From Planctomycetota bacterium (lineage in GTDB: Bacteria > Planctomycetota > Phycisphaerae > Phycisphaerales > UBA1924): 64,000 nt of DNA. The position numbers and the translations under genes were made by a program. The stretch is from positions 124,001-188,000 of the forward strand of contig JAJRPN010000019.1 in assembly GCA_024280755.1 (NCBI GenBank), written 5' to 3'. The notes below the pieces were generated by a model, which did not search any database, was not told the origin of the DNA, and saw only the letters and a list, made by a program, of their open reading frames with translations. Positions 27,583 through 36,520 of this stretch are shown here, piece by piece (within the stretch, counting starts at the first letter, position 1; each line of letters starts with the position of its first letter).

Positions 27583-28053
27583 TTAGCGTGGTTCGTGATA
27601 GAACCCGCTGCCGGCATCAACCAGTTTCCCATTCTTAACGAGCACTTTCCAAATTCGCGGATCGAACTCGGACGGCGGCGGCGGCTGGATGGAATCGATA
27701 TTGGCGGACTTGCCGGTCGTCACATCGCGCTGGGATATCTTCGATTCGTCATCGAGCTTTTTGAACTTGAGCCGATGGCGAAAAACACGCAGGGCTTCGT
27801 TGAGTTCGGCCTGTGGAAACTCTGGCAAAGGCTCTTCTTTGGTCTTGAACGCATCTGGGTCTTCGAGCTTGGCGATCATCACATCTAACCCAACAGCATC
27901 GCGGTCTTGGGTGATGCGTTTGAGTTCGCCCTGATCGACAGGCATCCTGCCGAGCAGTCGCCCAAGCATGGTCCACGATTCGAGTGCCTTGACAGGATCG
28001 GATTGGGATCGGAGTTTGGTTTCGGTATCGCGGATTTTTTCGATGATATTCAT
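27583..28053 (-). CDS. Hypothetical protein, no recognised domain
   Basis: A soluble, charged protein of 156 residues with helical N-terminus (MNIIEKIRDTETKLRSQ), a Pro/Glu-rich middle (KEEPLPEFPQAELNEAL) and a short C-terminal motif DPRIWKVLVKNGKLVDAG. The start at 28053 is preferred; a start 15 codons upstream would add a hydrophobic stretch unlike the rest. It is convergent with gmhA (6-nt gap) and lies downstream of the PEP-CTERM gene beyond a terminator. The codon use looks like neighbouring genes, so it is probably real. I do not recognise a family. Confidence 0.65.
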   Translation of the reverse strand: MNIIEKIRDTETKLRSQSDPVKALESWTMLGRLLGRMPVDQGELKRITQDRDAVGLDVMIAKLEDPDAFKTKEEPLPEFPQAELNEALRVFRHRLKFKKLDDESKISQRDVTTGKSANIDSIQPPPPSEFDPRIWKVLVKNGKLVDAGSGFYHEPR

Positions 28054-28085
28054 ACGGAGATATTGTAGGTGTACCGCAAAGGAAA

Positions 28086-28114
28086 GGCTGCCAGCCACAA
28101 AGTGACTGACAGCC
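28086..28114 (-). terminator. Terminator of the PEP-CTERM gene
   Basis: A 13-position stem (28086-28098 with 28102-28114) has two C-A mismatches and a 3-nt loop. On the minus strand it is followed by TTTCCTTT. Confidence 0.65.
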
Positions 28115-28150
28115 TATCGAAGGTTCAGGCATTGTTTTGAATATTCTTTG

Positions 28151-28768
28151 TTATCGCCGACGCCGACCGGCAACGAGTAGACCAGTCCCAAGAATCGCGA
28201 GCGAACCCGGGGTTGGCACTTGTGTTGTGAGCACACGCACGGCATCGTGCATAAGGAAGCCCCCGGAGTTGCCGTAGTTTGAATCCACGGTGACACGATC
28301 AAACTGGCTGTCGCTCGACCATCCGTTCCATGACCATTCTCCACCGACTGCAGCCCCCAGCGTGTCTGACCCGACCAGTTCGCTGCCGTTGTAGAACTTG
28401 ATCTCTGCATCGGGCACATCTGCGATGGTTGCGAAATAGCCGCCGAAAGATTTCTGTGCTTCGCTGAATCGATATTCGATGCCGCCGCGCGAGGTGCCGA
28501 GCATCTTTGAGCCTTCAAACGCGATCGCTCGCCCAACCCAATCACCAGAATACAACCCCCAACCGCTTGTAGCATGGAGGAATGAGCCGCCAGTGTTCAA
28601 TGCTTCGCCCATTCCATCAAAGATCGAGACCGGCGAGCGATCAAAGGTCCCCATGTTTAGGTTATTGAACCCTTCAAACTGCAACGAACTGAACTCGTCG
28701 ACACGGACAATGTCTGCATTGGCAATGAATCCCGAAGCTGCGATAATGGCGAAAGCGATTTTGTGCAT
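28151..28768 (-). CDS. Exported PEP-CTERM sorting-domain protein
   Basis: A 205-residue secreted protein with an N-terminal signal peptide (about residues 1-18, ending near ANA) and a C-terminal sorting signal: VPTPGS, a hydrophobic stretch (LAILGTGLLVAG) and the final RRRR. This tripartite tail is processed by exosortase, whose gene is not in the window. The mature part is rich in Gly, Ser, Asp and aromatic residues and looks like a beta-sandwich (FGGYFATIADVPDAEIKFYN), similar to many extracellular planctomycetal proteins. It is flanked by its own terminator and a palindromic repeat. Function unknown; likely envelope or matrix. Confidence 0.85.
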   Translation of the reverse strand: MHKIAFAIIAASGFIANADIVRVDEFSSLQFEGFNNLNMGTFDRSPVSIFDGMGEALNTGGSFLHATSGWGLYSGDWVGRAIAFEGSKMLGTSRGGIEYRFSEAQKSFGGYFATIADVPDAEIKFYNGSELVGSDTLGAAVGGEWSWNGWSSDSQFDRVTVDSNYGNSGGFLMHDAVRVLTTQVPTPGSLAILGTGLLVAGRRRR

Positions 28769-28932
28769 GGTGTACCCCTATTGGCTGGTGTTCATGCCCA
28801 CTCGGATGCGTGGACAAGAAAACTGTTCTAAACAGAGGGGGTAGATGCCAGTGTATTGGGTTGGAATACGGATTTGAGGCGGTATAGATGGGACAGGCCG
28901 GATAATCGGAAGTTAAATTTCAGGAAGAGAAA

Positions 28933-29024
28933 GGGTGCCCCGACTCGCCTCTTGACGCAGTCGGGAGGTTGAGAGATGATTGCCGAAGACCCGACTGCGC
29001 CGAAGACGGCGAGTCGGGGCACCC
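28933..29024. repeat. 92-nt palindromic repeat element
   Basis: Perfect 17-bp outer arms, GGGTGCCCCGACTCGCC (28933-28949) and its complement (29008-29024). Inside them is a second pair (about 28951-28965 and 28990-29005, CGCAGTCGGG / CCCGACTGCG core). The central loop is about 24 nt. It lies 3 nt past the end of the 127-residue gene and could fold as a long hairpin terminator. Its form (nested GC arms beginning GGGTGCC) is that of dispersed palindromes common in planctomycete intergenic DNA. Its sequence is unrelated to the element at 2.1 kb. The rest of the 258-nt gap (28769-28932) shows nothing. Confidence 0.8.
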
Positions 29025-29026
29025 GG

Positions 29027-29410
29027 CTACCGATTCTTTACTTGTGACCACAACTCATGAAGATATGGGACAAGATCAGCACCATCATGTTCACGGAGAC
29101 AATAACGATGATCCTCATCCTCACCAGCCTTGTCGTGCGACATCAATAGACCCCAGGTGACGCTATTGATAATCGAATCTACAAATCTACTAAAGAGTTC
29201 TTGAAACGCATCGTCATCAAGCACGCCGGCCTGCTCAAGACTGTCTCGCAATTCAACTTCAACCAGTCGAATCTCTTTGCCTGTGAACGGATTTATCCCA
29301 TGAGATCCCTCTCGGAATCGTCGGAGTATTACCTCGCGATTCTGTTCGTTCTCACTAACCAGCATGCTGAGAAATCGCAACGAAGCTTGCTCATTGTTCG
29401 GTTCGTTCAC
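29027..29410 (-). CDS. Hypothetical protein translationally coupled to hppD
   Basis: A soluble acidic protein of 127 residues, mostly helical. Its GTG start overlaps the hppD stop (GTGA) and has GAGGA about 6 nt upstream, within the hppD coding end, so translation is very probably coupled to HppD. Visible features are an Asn/Glu-rich N-terminus, HGINPFTGKEIRLVEVEL and a C-terminal DEDHRYCLREHDGADLVPYL. No domain is recognised. The coupling suggests a role tied to HppD or its regulation, but nothing in the sequence shows what. Confidence 0.7.
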   Translation of the reverse strand: MNEPNNEQASLRFLSMLVSENEQNREVILRRFREGSHGINPFTGKEIRLVEVELRDSLEQAGVLDDDAFQELFSRFVDSIINSVTWGLLMSHDKAGEDEDHRYCLREHDGADLVPYLHELWSQVKNR

Positions 29411-30597
29411 AGATTTCCTCGGCGTTCTTGTTCGAGTTCTAGGCTTTCAAACAAGGCTTTAAAATTACCCTTGCCGAAGCTCTGGCTGCCTCTGCGGCAG
29501 ATGATTTCGATGAAGAAGGTTGGGCGGTCTTGGAGGGGTTTGGTGAAGAGTTGGAGGAGGTAGCCTTCGTCGTCGGCGTCGACGAGGATTCCGAGATCGC
29601 GGATGCGTTTGTGGTCTTCTTTGACCATTTCGTGCCCGTGCTGCTGGAGCATCTTGTTGACGCGTTCCCAGACCAACTCGTAGTAAGTGTCTGGCATGCT
29701 CAGGAAATCGACGCCTCTTCGGCGGAGTTCGGTGATGGTACCGATCTCGTCGTCGGTGCGGAAGGCGAGATGCTGGACGCCGGGGGTCATGTTGTGCCAT
29801 TCGAGGTATTCGAGGATCTGGCTCTTCTTGACGCCGTCGGCTGGTTCGTTGATTGGCATCTTGATCAGGTTGTTACCCGAAGCCATGACCTTGGACATGA
29901 GGGCGGAGAACTCGGTGGAGATATCGGCGTCATCAAAGTGCTTGAACATCTTGAACCCGAGGACATCTTCGTACCACTTGACCCAGTAGTTCATTTTGCC
30001 TTCTTCGACATTACCTACGAAGTGATCGCAGTACATGAGTCCACAAGGATGATCTTCGTTGTATGTATTGAGTGGCGAGTCGAACTTCTTGAAGGTCGGC
30101 ATGAATGGGCCGCCCTTGCGTAGGTTTTCATGGGAGTATTCGCCGGTACGCGAAACGAATGTGTGGATCACTCTGCCGTAGACTTTAATCGACGCAACGG
30201 TGACTGTGCCTCGTTCATCTTCGAGCGTGCGAGGTGCTTGGGCACATTCAGCACCGTTCTCAATGGCTTTGTTGTAGGTTGCGGTTGCGTCTTCAACGGT
30301 GAGTGCGACTTCTTTGATGCCGTCGCCATAGAGCTTGATTTCTTCCGCAGCAGGATGTTCTTTGGTGAGTGGCGTGGTGAGCAAGATGCGGATATTGCCC
30401 TGGGTGAGCAGGTAGTCTGCTTCTTCGCGTGAGCCTGTGGTGAGGTCTGCGATTTGGTCGATTCGGAACCCGAAGGTATGGGCGTAGAAGTATGCCGCTT
30501 GCTTGGCATTGCCCACATAGAACCGGACATGATCGACATCGATCAGGGTCAATGGGTCTGAACTGATGGCTGATGGTTGGGTCGAGGCACTGGTCAT
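29407..30597 (-). CDS. hppD: 4-hydroxyphenylpyruvate dioxygenase
   Basis: Iron enzyme that converts 4-hydroxyphenylpyruvate to homogentisate in tyrosine catabolism. The 396-residue protein has two glyoxalase-like halves. The C-terminal half carries the 2-His-1-Glu iron site: His in YCDHFVGNVE, His in PGVQHLAFRTDD and Glu in FFIEIICRRG. The N-terminal half (DHVRFYVGNAKQAAYFYAHT) is non-catalytic. The next enzyme, HmgA, is encoded 2.5 kb away. The gene is coupled to a 127-residue ORF and preceded by a promoter overlapping a palindromic site. Confidence 0.93.
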   Translation of the reverse strand: MTSASTQPSAISSDPLTLIDVDHVRFYVGNAKQAAYFYAHTFGFRIDQIADLTTGSREEADYLLTQGNIRILLTTPLTKEHPAAEEIKLYGDGIKEVALTVEDATATYNKAIENGAECAQAPRTLEDERGTVTVASIKVYGRVIHTFVSRTGEYSHENLRKGGPFMPTFKKFDSPLNTYNEDHPCGLMYCDHFVGNVEEGKMNYWVKWYEDVLGFKMFKHFDDADISTEFSALMSKVMASGNNLIKMPINEPADGVKKSQILEYLEWHNMTPGVQHLAFRTDDEIGTITELRRRGVDFLSMPDTYYELVWERVNKMLQQHGHEMVKEDHKRIRDLGILVDADDEGYLLQLFTKPLQDRPTFFIEIICRRGSQSFGKGNFKALFESLELEQERRGNL

Positions 30598-30674
30598 AAC
30601 TGCTGTCCTTGAAAGCTCTTGGGCAGGCAGTGCCGACCTTTTCCTAAGTGGTCATTCGGCGGGAGCCCAGGTCC

Positions 30675-30713
30675 CGTATATCTATTGTATACGAGCCGGA
30701 GGGTCTTGGACAA
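30675..30713 (-). promoter_or_regulatory. hppD promoter with overlapping palindromic operator-like site
   Basis: On the minus strand TTGTCC (30708-30713), 18 nt, TACAAT (30684-30689). The -10 box lies inside an inverted repeat, CGTATA (30675-30680) and TATACG (30688-30693) with a 7-nt spacer, where a repressor could block RNA polymerase. The regulator is unknown. Confidence 0.4.
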
Positions 30714-30742
30714 GATGATCTTGAATACCTGTTTTTTGAGAT

Positions 30743-32317
30743 TTATTTCGTAATGAGTTCACGGAAACCGGACGAGGCGTCGCCCATTCGCAGAATACTC
30801 ACTGTACTTTGGGCGAGCAATGCACCGAGGGGCTTGCCGGCGACAAGAAGTACCGCATCGCCATCTTTGGTAATACCCTCGGCTCGGATCAGATTCTCGA
30901 CCTGATTGGTCCAATCTCGAAGCCGACCTGTCTCGGGTGGTTGAGTAAAGATTGGGGTGACGCCGCCGTAGAGGGCCATTCGATTGGCTGCCATTTTGGA
31001 CGATGTGTAGCCATAGATCGGCACTCGGAAATCAAACTGGCTGAGATAGCGTGCCATCCCGCCCGCCTGCGACCACACGACGATTGCTTTGGCGTTGAGT
31101 TGGTCCGCCATATGCCACACGCCTTTGGCCAGCGCTGCCGAGCGGAATGGATATTCCTTCATGTCGGTTGGTAGCCCTGAGGAATGGACGATCTGATCCA
31201 TGCGTGATTCTGTCACTTTGATGATCCGCTGCATGGTCTCGACGACAACGCGAGGGTGTGCCCCCACTGCGGTCTCACCAGAGAGCATTACCGCGTCGCA
31301 CCCATCAAGCACCGCGTTGGCGACATCGGATGCTTCAGCCCGTGTTGGGGTGATGGATTCGATCATGGTCTCGAGCATCTGCGTTGCAACGATGCAGGGC
31401 TTGCCGAGCGCGGAGCATTTGGCGAGAATGTACTTCTGGATGATGGGTACCTGGGCAACATCCATCTCGACACCAAGATCACCACGCGCGACCATGATGG
31501 CATCGGTGGCATGGATAATTGAATCGAGGTTCGTAATCGCCTGAGGCATCTCGATCTTGGCGACGACTGGGATCGAAGTGCCCATGTCGGAATCGCCGGG
31601 TTGTTGACCTGGGCACTTCCATTCATCGAGTTTCGCTTTGAGTTCGAGGATCTCGTCGGCTGTGCGCACAAACGAGAGCGCAAGATAATCAAGCCCGTGT
31701 TCACACGCCCACTTGGCACATTTCCAATCTCGCTCGGTGATTGCAGGCATATCGAGTTCTGAGTCTGGAAGATTTACGCCTTTGGAGCTTGTGACCTTGC
31801 CGCCCGCTGTCACTTGGCAGCGGAGCCATTTGCCTTTTTCCTGCTCAACTGCGAGCATACGGATGAGACCGTCATTAATAAGCACGCGTTGCCCTGGAAG
31901 GACATCCTCGTAGAATGGATCGAAAGTGACATCGAACGATGGCGATCCATCAACAATCGCAGCATCACCTTGCCCTTTTCGGAAATAGACTTGATCGCCT
32001 TTGTTGAGCATGATCCCACCATCTTCGTGGATATCGGGGACTTTGCAGACGCGCATCTTTGGGCCTTGAAGATCGCCGAGGGTTGCGATGCACCGACCCG
32101 AGTTGTCAATTGCCCGGCGGACCTTGGTAAGCCGTTTGTCCATGTCTTCGAGTGACCCGTGCGAGAAGTTGAGTCGAAAAACTGAAACCCCTGCTTCGAT
32201 CAGCTTTTCGAGCATTTCATCTGAATCTGAAGCCGGGCCTAGGGTTGCAACAATCTTGGCGTGGGCAGGGCGGGTGGAGTCTTTGGGTATCCAAGAGGGG
32301 GCTGACAAATGAGGCAT
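30743..32317 (-). CDS. pyk: Pyruvate kinase
   Basis: Final glycolytic enzyme: phosphoenolpyruvate plus ADP give pyruvate plus ATP. The 524-residue protein shows the standard motifs: RLNFSHGS, the active-site strand VVAKIEMPQAI, MVARGDLGVEM, DVANAVLDGCDAVMLSGETA and a C-terminal domain with AIVVWSQAGGMARYLS. It is longer than E. coli PykF (470), mainly from an extension near residues 205-215 and a longer C-terminus. A ribosome site (GGAG, 9 nt) supports the start. It lies upstream of hppD on the same strand, separated by 145 nt with a promoter. Confidence 0.95.
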   Translation of the reverse strand: MPHLSAPSWIPKDSTRPAHAKIVATLGPASDSDEMLEKLIEAGVSVFRLNFSHGSLEDMDKRLTKVRRAIDNSGRCIATLGDLQGPKMRVCKVPDIHEDGGIMLNKGDQVYFRKGQGDAAIVDGSPSFDVTFDPFYEDVLPGQRVLINDGLIRMLAVEQEKGKWLRCQVTAGGKVTSSKGVNLPDSELDMPAITERDWKCAKWACEHGLDYLALSFVRTADEILELKAKLDEWKCPGQQPGDSDMGTSIPVVAKIEMPQAITNLDSIIHATDAIMVARGDLGVEMDVAQVPIIQKYILAKCSALGKPCIVATQMLETMIESITPTRAEASDVANAVLDGCDAVMLSGETAVGAHPRVVVETMQRIIKVTESRMDQIVHSSGLPTDMKEYPFRSAALAKGVWHMADQLNAKAIVVWSQAGGMARYLSQFDFRVPIYGYTSSKMAANRMALYGGVTPIFTQPPETGRLRDWTNQVENLIRAEGITKDGDAVLLVAGKPLGALLAQSTVSILRMGDASSGFRELITK

Positions 32318-32465
32318 GGATTCACTCCAAAGTGGAAAGCAGTTTGATCACGAGCGGGCATCAATTGCCCCGCACACTGTATTATCGGTTGCTTTGGGGG
32401 TGTTTCATTGGGATTCCTGCTGATTCCATCCGGACTATTGCGTTTTACTCCACTTACAATGGGGT

Positions 32466-33182
32466 ATGGAGCATACAAACGAACCACCTGTTGCAATTAT
32501 CACCGGAGCCGGATCAGGGATTGGGCGGGCGGTCGCTATTGGTCTTGGAGCCAAAGGGTATCGCGTGGTTCTTGTCGGTCGGCGATTAGAGCCATTGAAG
32601 ACTGTTGGGCAGTTCATCGGCAAACAGGGCACTGATTGGCTGGCTATCAGTGCTGATATTGCGCTGAGTCATCAGCGCGCAGAAATCGTCAATCAAACGA
32701 TCTCAGAGTTTGAGCGTATTGATGTGATCGTGAATAATGCTGGGCTGGGAACTTGTAAGAATCTTGGTGATCTTTCCGAGACCGAGATTCAAGACTTGTT
32801 CTTGGTGAATGCAATCGGGCCAATCGAACTGGTTCGGCTCGCATTGCCAGAGTTGATCAAATTAAAGGGGTGTGTCGTTAATGTCGCCTCGATGGCGATT
32901 GTTGATCCGTTTGTTGGGCTGGGAATATATGGCTGCACGAAAGCAGCGATTGATGGACTGACGCGAGCGATTCATAATGAGTATGGTGAGCAGGGTGTGC
33001 GAGCATATACCGTTGCACCGGGAGCGGTGGAGACGGAAATGCTTCGATCGATTGTATCTGCGGAGATACTGCCGACGGATCAAACGCTTTCGCCGGAACA
33101 AGTAGCGAGCAAGATCATCAGCTGTGTTACAGGCGAAGCCACTGAACCATCTGGATCTACGATTCTGATGAACAGCCCGTAA
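32466..33182 (+). CDS. Short-chain dehydrogenase/reductase
   Basis: NAD(P)-dependent oxidoreductase of 238 residues with the Rossmann motif TGAGSGIGRA, the NNAG strand and the catalytic Ser-Tyr-Lys set: SMAIV serine region, then YGCTKAAIDG. The substrate is unknown. The basic residue after the first beta-strand (VGRR) suggests NADP preference. A TACAAT box ends 5 nt before the ATG and there is no properly spaced Shine-Dalgarno sequence, so the mRNA may be leaderless. It is convergent with thiG (5-nt gap) and divergent from pyk. Confidence 0.85.
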   Translation: MEHTNEPPVAIITGAGSGIGRAVAIGLGAKGYRVVLVGRRLEPLKTVGQFIGKQGTDWLAISADIALSHQRAEIVNQTISEFERIDVIVNNAGLGTCKNLGDLSETEIQDLFLVNAIGPIELVRLALPELIKLKGCVVNVASMAIVDPFVGLGIYGCTKAAIDGLTRAIHNEYGEQGVRAYTVAPGAVETEMLRSIVSAEILPTDQTLSPEQVASKIISCVTGEATEPSGSTILMNSP

Positions 33183-33187
33183 GCGAA

Positions 33188-34033
33188 TCACTCGCCGGGG
33201 ATGTACGAGATCGCGCCTTCCATCGGCGAACTTGCAGTCGCGTAGAGCTTCTTGGGGATTCGACCTGCAAGATAACTTTGACGCCCGGCTTCGCAGCCTT
33301 TACGCATAGCGTGGGCCATCATGACCGGGTCGGCTGCGTGGGCGATTGCTGTGTTGAGCAATACGCCGTCGGCTCCGAGTTCCATCGCGAGTGCGACATC
33401 GCTCGCGCTGCCAACGCCTGCGTCGACGATGACGGGGAAATCTGGATCGTTCTCTTTGAGTAGTTCGAGACACAACACGATATTGTTGCTGTTCAGCACG
33501 CCTTGGCCGGAGCCAATTGGCGAGCCTGCGGGCATCACCGCGACCGCACCCGCGTCTTTAATGCGCTTGGCACTAATCGGATCATCCGAGGTATAACACA
33601 GGACATCGAACCCATCCTTGACCAATGTTTCGACGGCTTGGAGTGTTCCAACAGGATCTGGAAGCAGGGTTTTTTTGTCGCCAAGCACTTCGAGCTTGAC
33701 CCAGCTTGCGCCGGGGTTTTCAAGCTGTTCGAGAAGTTCTCGCCCGAGCCTTGAAACGCGGACCGCATCCTCAGCGGTAAAACAGCCCGCCGTATTTGGC
33801 AAGATGGTGTAGCGATTGAGATCGATGTATTCGAGCAGGCTCTTTCCTTGCTCGTTGAACAATCGCTCTCTGCGCACAGCGACGGTAATAACCTCAGACT
33901 GTGAAGCATCTAGAGAATCCTTCATCAGTTCCATCGAGGCGTATTTTCCTGTGCCGACGAGAAGCCTGGAATCGAACGAATGCCCAGCGATGTTGAGTGA
34001 TGACAATCCGGGTTCTGTTTGAAGCGTGGTCAT
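33188..34033 (-). CDS. thiG: Thiazole synthase
   Basis: Builds the thiazole phosphate moiety of thiamine from DXP, dehydroglycine and ThiS thiocarboxylate. The 281-residue TIM barrel has [12 protein letters not shown], the DXP-binding region [29 protein letters not shown] and [28 protein letters not shown]. Length is slightly above the usual 255-265 because of about 15 extra N-terminal residues. No thiS, thiH or thiO gene is adjacent; it sits 30 nt behind aspS on the same strand. No TPP riboswitch is possible in this short gap, so any control must come from elsewhere. Confidence 0.94.
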   Translation of the reverse strand: MTTLQTEPGLSSLNIAGHSFDSRLLVGTGKYASMELMKDSLDASQSEVITVAVRRERLFNEQGKSLLEYIDLNRYTILPNTAGCFTAEDAVRVSRLGRELLEQLENPGASWVKLEVLGDKKTLLPDPVGTLQAVETLVKDGFDVLCYTSDDPISAKRIKDAGAVAVMPAGSPIGSGQGVLNSNNIVLCLELLKENDPDFPVIVDAGVGSASDVALAMELGADGVLLNTAIAHAADPVMMAHAMRKGCEAGRQSYLAGRIPKKLYATASSPMEGAISYIPGE

Positions 34034-34062
34034 AGTTTTTACCTGTTTTTAGGAAGATGTAT

Positions 34063-35853
34063 TCAGGAATGAATCTTTGCGGTTGAGCGAACATGGAGTT
34101 CGGTGAGTTGCTCATCATCGACGACATTGGGTGCCTCGCTCATGAGGTCTACGCCGGTGAGTGATTTGGGGAAGGCGATGACATCGCGGATGTTTTCTGT
34201 CCCGATGATGTGCATGACCAGGCGGTCAAGCCCGAAGGCGACGCCGCCGTGTGGCGGTGCGCCGTAGGTGAGGGCATCCATGAGGAAGCTGAACTTGAGC
34301 TTGGCTTCTTCTTCTGACATACCAAGGAGTTCGAACACCTTGGCTTGGACTTCTTGTTGATGGATACGGATCGAGCCGCCACCGATTTCTGAACCATTGC
34401 AGATCATGTCGTAGCCATCGGAGAGAATAGATTCGACGGTATCGACATCCTTGATGTCGGCTGCCATGAATCGCTCAAGCTCGGCCTTGGTTGGCGCGGT
34501 GAATGGGTGATGAAGTGATTGGTATCGCTCGTTTTCTTCATCGTATTCAAACATCGGGAAGTCGTACACCCAGAGGAAGTTCCACTTGCCTTCGGGGATG
34601 TAGTCATGCTCTTTGGCGATCTTGAGGCGGAGTTCGCCCAGTGCTTTGGTACAGATATTGTATGTATCTGCACCAAAGACCACGGCATCGCCGTCTTCTA
34701 GCCCGAGGCGTTCGATGAGTTCATCCTTGATATCACCGAGGAACTTGGCGATGCCTGTGCCAAACTCGCCGTCAACAAACTTGACCGTTGGTGCACCGCC
34801 AGCACCGAACTGCTCGACGAATGGGTTGAACTTGTCGGTGACCTTTCGGCTGAACTTCGTTGCTGCCCCAGGAACCTTGAACGCTTTGACAACGCCCTTC
34901 TTCTTTTCGAGGGCTTCGTTGAAGACCAAGAAATCGACCTTGGCAGCGAGATCGGAGATATCGACGAGTTTGAGATCGAAGCGGGTGTCTGGGCGGTCGA
35001 TGCCGTAGGTGTCCATTGATTCACGGTAGGTGATGCGCGGGAAATCTGGGAGATCAACATCGAGCATGTCCTTCCAGAGGCTCTTGGCAAAGCCTTCCAT
35101 AATCCCGAGAACTTCATCACGATCGACAAAGCTCATCTCGAGGTCGATCTGGGTGAACTCTGCTTGGCGATCGGCGCGGGGGTCTTCGTCGCGGAAACAT
35201 TTGACGATTTGGAGGTAGCGATCGCAGCCGCCGACCATCAGGATCTGCTTGAACAACTGCGGCGACTGTGGCAACGCGTACCACATGCCCTCTTGGTTGC
35301 GTGATGGCACCAGGAAATCGCGAGCGCCCTCTGGGGTCGATCGGCACAGGACCGGGGTTTCAACCTCGATGAAGTTGTGCTCATCGAAGTAATCTCGGGT
35401 GAGTTTAGCGACGCGATGACGCGTGCGGAGGATACTCTGCATCTTTGGACGACGCATGTCGATGTAGCGATAGCGCAGGCGGACCTCTTCGTTAGGGAGG
35501 TCCTTTTCATTACTCGGGAGGAATGGGAGCTTTTTGGTTTTGGACAACACTTCGAGCTCGGTGACGAGGATCTCGATTGAACCTGTTTCAATCTTTGGAT
35601 TGGCTTTGCCTCGGGCACGGACTACGCCGGTGACCTTGATGCAGTCCTCGTTGCGGAGCCGATCGCCGGCTTCCATTGTTGCTTCGTTGCCATCTTCTGA
35701 ATCGAAGACTACCTGTGTGACACCTGCGCGGTCGCGCATGTCGACGAAGATCAATCCGCCGCCGTGCCCGCGGAAGGCGTTGACCCAGCCGCAGAGAATG
35801 ACGGTTTCACCAATGTTTGATTCGTTGAGTTGGCTACAGGTGTGTGTGCGCAT
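34063..35853 (-). CDS. aspS: Aspartyl-tRNA synthetase
   Basis: Class II synthetase charging tRNA-Asp. The 596-residue protein is of the bacterial type. It has an N-terminal OB-fold anticodon domain (LCGWVNAFRGHGG), class II motif 2 region FRDEDPRADRQAEFTQIDLEMSF, the bacterial GAD insertion (about residues 290-420) and motif 3 PPHGGVAFGLDRLVM. Its tRNA-Asp(GTC) is encoded in the same window. If the organism lacks asparaginyl-tRNA synthetase it may be non-discriminating; this cannot be read here. thiG follows closely on the same strand. Confidence 0.96.
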   Translation of the reverse strand: MRTHTCSQLNESNIGETVILCGWVNAFRGHGGGLIFVDMRDRAGVTQVVFDSEDGNEATMEAGDRLRNEDCIKVTGVVRARGKANPKIETGSIEILVTELEVLSKTKKLPFLPSNEKDLPNEEVRLRYRYIDMRRPKMQSILRTRHRVAKLTRDYFDEHNFIEVETPVLCRSTPEGARDFLVPSRNQEGMWYALPQSPQLFKQILMVGGCDRYLQIVKCFRDEDPRADRQAEFTQIDLEMSFVDRDEVLGIMEGFAKSLWKDMLDVDLPDFPRITYRESMDTYGIDRPDTRFDLKLVDISDLAAKVDFLVFNEALEKKKGVVKAFKVPGAATKFSRKVTDKFNPFVEQFGAGGAPTVKFVDGEFGTGIAKFLGDIKDELIERLGLEDGDAVVFGADTYNICTKALGELRLKIAKEHDYIPEGKWNFLWVYDFPMFEYDEENERYQSLHHPFTAPTKAELERFMAADIKDVDTVESILSDGYDMICNGSEIGGGSIRIHQQEVQAKVFELLGMSEEEAKLKFSFLMDALTYGAPPHGGVAFGLDRLVMHIIGTENIRDVIAFPKSLTGVDLMSEAPNVVDDEQLTELHVRSTAKIHS

Positions 35854-35914
35854 GTCTGGTTGCTTTCATTCGTGTTGAGATCAATATGAGCGATAATGCT
35901 ATGCGGTTGGCATG

Positions 35915-35940
35915 AAAAAAGGCTCCCAAACGGGAGCCTT
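35915..35940 (-). terminator. Terminator of the globin gene
   Basis: AAGGCTCCC (35919-35927) pairs with GGGAGCCTT (35932-35940) over a 4-nt loop. On the minus strand the stem is followed by six T, so it ends transcription of the globin gene before aspS. Confidence 0.88.
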
Positions 35941-35968
35941 CACGAGAATATTCGATGGAGATGAACGA

Positions 35969-36400
35969 TCAGGCGGCCTTGGCCTGTGCTTCGCGCATGC
36001 CTTCGATCATGTAACTTGAGACGGCATCCAACGCTGCGCCCCAATCGGCACTGAGCTGCGGGGTCCACGCGTAGCCGGCAACATCTGCTAATGAGGCAAC
36101 CATCACATCGCGAACGACTGGGAACTGGGCTTCTTGAGCACCATATTCAATATGGCGGGCACCCATTTGGCGCAATGGCTCTGCCAAGTTTTCTAGGTTT
36201 GTAATATTTTTGGCGACCAACTTCAGAGCAGCATTCATATGCCCCCTTTGGCCGCTCATGTCTGATGGGAATGAGGCACGCAATGCGGGGGCAGTTTCAA
36301 AGAGTTTGGTATAGAAAACAGATACAACACTATCGAGACGAGGCTCGATGAGTTGAAAGCTTGATCCGAGACGGTTGATTTGTTCATCAGTAAAGGCCAT
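35969..36400 (-). CDS. Single-domain bacterial globin
   Basis: A 143-residue haem protein similar to the globin domain of flavohaemoglobins and Vitreoscilla haemoglobin. The proximal haem ligand is His83 in GARHIEYG, and Phe44 (LRASFP) is the CD1 phenylalanine. No reductase domain follows. The start at 36400 is chosen because GGAG lies 8 nt upstream; an upstream in-frame start would add 12 residues not found in the family. Such globins bind oxygen or detoxify nitric oxide. It forms a single-gene unit with its own terminator. Function (oxygen delivery or NO dioxygenase with a separate reductase) is open. Confidence 0.88.
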   Translation of the reverse strand: MAFTDEQINRLGSSFQLIEPRLDSVVSVFYTKLFETAPALRASFPSDMSGQRGHMNAALKLVAKNITNLENLAEPLRQMGARHIEYGAQEAQFPVVRDVMVASLADVAGYAWTPQLSADWGAALDAVSSYMIEGMREAQAKAA

Positions 36401-36520
36401 AGTAAAATCTCCGTTTGAGTGGTTTGTTGCACTCAAAGGATCGGAAATTTATCGGGCTCAATGAACCTTGATTACCTTGATTACCTTGTGGCTTATAAAA
36501 CTGTGATTACGACCACAGAA

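Noticed and set aside
28828-29022. 64-codon minus-strand frame upstream of the 127-residue gene end
   Set aside because: It covers the 92-nt palindromic repeat; the reading frame is a by-product of the GC-rich arms.
29530-30123. 197-codon open frame antisense to hppD
   Set aside because: It mirrors the hppD coding strand and its Val/Glu/Leu/Asp composition comes from complementary codons. HppD is a clear homologue in the other frame.
33188-34062. Possible TPP riboswitch for thiG
   Set aside because: Only 29 nt separate aspS and thiG, too short for a TPP aptamer, and no THI-box-like sequence is seen.
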